Assembly: GCA_030628805.1 (NCBI GenBank)
Contig: DAOVQG010000082.1
Location: 1-15,601 of the forward strand
DNA: 15,601 bases
Direction of reading: 5' to 3'
DNA from: JAGMDK01 sp023128695
Lineage (GTDB): Bacteria; Planctomycetota; Phycisphaerae; UBA1845; Fen-1342
Shown: in pieces, positions 14,700 through 15,601 of the stretch
Numbering within the stretch: the first letter of the stretch is position 1
Layout of the letters: each line of letters opens with the position of its first letter
Notes under the pieces: model-generated
What the model was told of the DNA's origin: nothing
Databases searched by the model: none
The model's input: the letters and a program-made list of their open reading frames with translations, nothing else
Made by a program: the position numbers and the translations under genes

Positions 14700-15601
14700 T
14701 TGCCCTCGCTGTGCTCGATGCCGATGGTGACGGACAGCCCCGGCCTGAGCTTAGACCAGCGGTCATCTCGTTCGATCGCGATCTTGATGGGCACACGCTG
14801 AACGACCTTGGTGAACTCGCCGGCGGAATTGTCTCGTGGAATCAGCGCGAACTTTGCCCCCGTGGCCTTGCCGATCTTGATGACCTTGCCGCGAAAACGC
14901 GGGTTGAACGCGTCCACATCCAGATCCACGCTATTGTCGATGGCCACACCTTCAAGCCTTGTTTCCTCCAGGTTGGCGGTTACGTAGAGGTTGTCCGGAT
15001 CGTAGATGCTCACGACCGGATAGCCCGGCGAGACAAAGTCGCCGGCGTTCAGGAACTTCTTGGCCACCACGCCGTCAAATGGCGCCAGGATGCGTGTGTG
15101 ATCAAGATTCGTCTCGGCCACGTCGAGCACCTTGCGCGCTGCCTCGACCTGGGCTGCCAGGAACTCGGCGTTTTTTTCTTCCTCCTCGGCCTCCAGATAC
15201 CCCAGTCTGGCCAGCTCGAGCGCCTTCCCGGCCCGTGCGACGCCGTGCTCTGCCGACTGCAAATCATGCTTGGCGATCTCAACCTTATTGCGGGCCGCCT
15301 CGGCCTGGGCTAGCTTCGCGCGTGCGATCTCCAGGTTGGCCTGGGCGGTCTTGTACGCCATGGTGGCTGCGTCGAGCTTCGACTTGGGTACGGATTCTTC
15401 CTCGAACAGCTTCGTAAACCGCTCGTAGTCCTGCTTGGCTTTGTCCAGGGTGGCCTGGGCGGACCTCACCCCGTCTGTTGCGGCCCTGATGCCTTCCTCG
15501 ATGTTTCGTGCGGTCAACTCCAGGGCATTCTGGGCCTTCTTGTAGCCGTCCTCGGCAATCGCCAGGTCCCGCTCGGCGATCGCGATCTTCACGTCGAGTT
15601 C
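14696..15601 (-). CDS. EmrA/HlyD-family membrane-fusion protein, 5' end beyond the window
   Basis: The last ~301 residues are visible; the reading frame runs off the right edge, so the N-terminal membrane anchor and start are missing. The visible part begins in a long Ala/Lys/Glu-rich coiled-coil hairpin (roughly the first 175 residues). A lipoyl half-domain follows (ILAPFDGVVAKKFLNAGDFV), then a beta-barrel with LYVTANLEETRLEGV, and the EmrA hallmark segment near NSAGEFTKVVQRVPIKI. It links the MFS pump in the inner membrane to an outer-membrane channel. The GTG at 15592 is inside the gene and is not the start. Confidence 0.9.
   Translation of the reverse strand, partial: ELDVKIAIAERDLAIAEDGYKKAQNALELTARNIEEGIRAATDGVRSAQATLDKAKQDYERFTKLFEEESVPKSKLDAATMAYKTAQANLEIARAKLAQAEAARNKVEIAKHDLQSAEHGVARAGKALELARLGYLEAEEEEKNAEFLAAQVEAARKVLDVAETNLDHTRILAPFDGVVAKKFLNAGDFVSPGYPVVSIYDPDNLYVTANLEETRLEGVAIDNSVDLDVDAFNPRFRGKVIKIGKATGAKFALIPRDNSAGEFTKVVQRVPIKIAIERDDRWSKLRPGLSVTIGIEHSEGK

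Noticed and set aside
13992..14801. 269-codon plus-strand frame opposite the MFS pump
   Set aside because: Shadow of a clear membrane transporter; Asp/His/Arg-rich with no family resemblance.
1..15601. tRNA, rRNA, riboswitch, transposase or integrase genes
   Set aside because: Looked for on both strands by characteristic sequences and folds; none recognised. A covariance-model search would be needed to exclude small RNAs.

Overview
The window looks like a chromosomal piece of a GC-rich planctomycete. The main pointer is a large exported protein built from a glycine-rich stretch, DCN-x-NGIPDECD calcium-binding-type repeats, HAF-type propeller repeats and a C-terminal dockerin pair, a combination typical of Planctomycetota. 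Short palindromic repeats of a kind common in that phylum support this. The assignment is inference from protein style, not from a marker gene.

Left part (1-6144): a CoA-acylating (methyl)malonate-semialdehyde dehydrogenase (minus), the exported dockerin protein (minus, with a clear sigma70-type promoter) and a divergent nitrilase-superfamily enzyme that best fits beta-ureidopropionase (plus). The dehydrogenase and the beta-ureidopropionase-like enzyme could serve the end of reductive pyrimidine breakdown (N-carbamoyl-beta-alanine to beta-alanine, then malonate semialdehyde to acetyl-CoA); the transaminase between them is not in the window. Four copies of a GGCCGG hairpin repeat lie 3' of the two minus-strand genes.

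Middle (6145-7155): an intact NYN-domain (PIN-like nuclease) gene, preceded by a strong hairpin with a GCAA loop and a U-rich tail, and followed by a decayed copy of the last dozen codons of the upstream nitrilase gene. The NYN gene is thus bracketed by two copies of the same sequence, suggesting it arrived by insertion or duplication.

Right part (7156-15601): an ancestral minus-strand multidrug-efflux locus, reading right to left: EmrA-like adaptor (cut by the window end), EmrB-like MFS pump, TetR-family regulator, RND-type lipoprotein adaptor, RND pump, and a small PII-like pump-associated protein. The RND part is destroyed. Only the first ~82 codons of the adaptor (12051-12296) and the last ~48 codons of the pump (7443-7589) remain. 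Between the two stubs, on the opposite strand, sits a 1335-residue single-chain Type IIG (Eco57I-like) restriction-modification enzyme followed by a small unknown ORF. This insertion-replacement of an efflux operon by a restriction gene is the main structural finding. The restriction gene itself carries an in-frame palindromic repeat (9986-10073), whose relative is cut by the left window edge (1-65).

No tRNA, rRNA, CRISPR array, transposase or integrase was seen. No full novel multi-gene system could be demonstrated; the closest candidate is the NYN nuclease plus orphan Type IIG enzyme, both apparently acquired next to each other.
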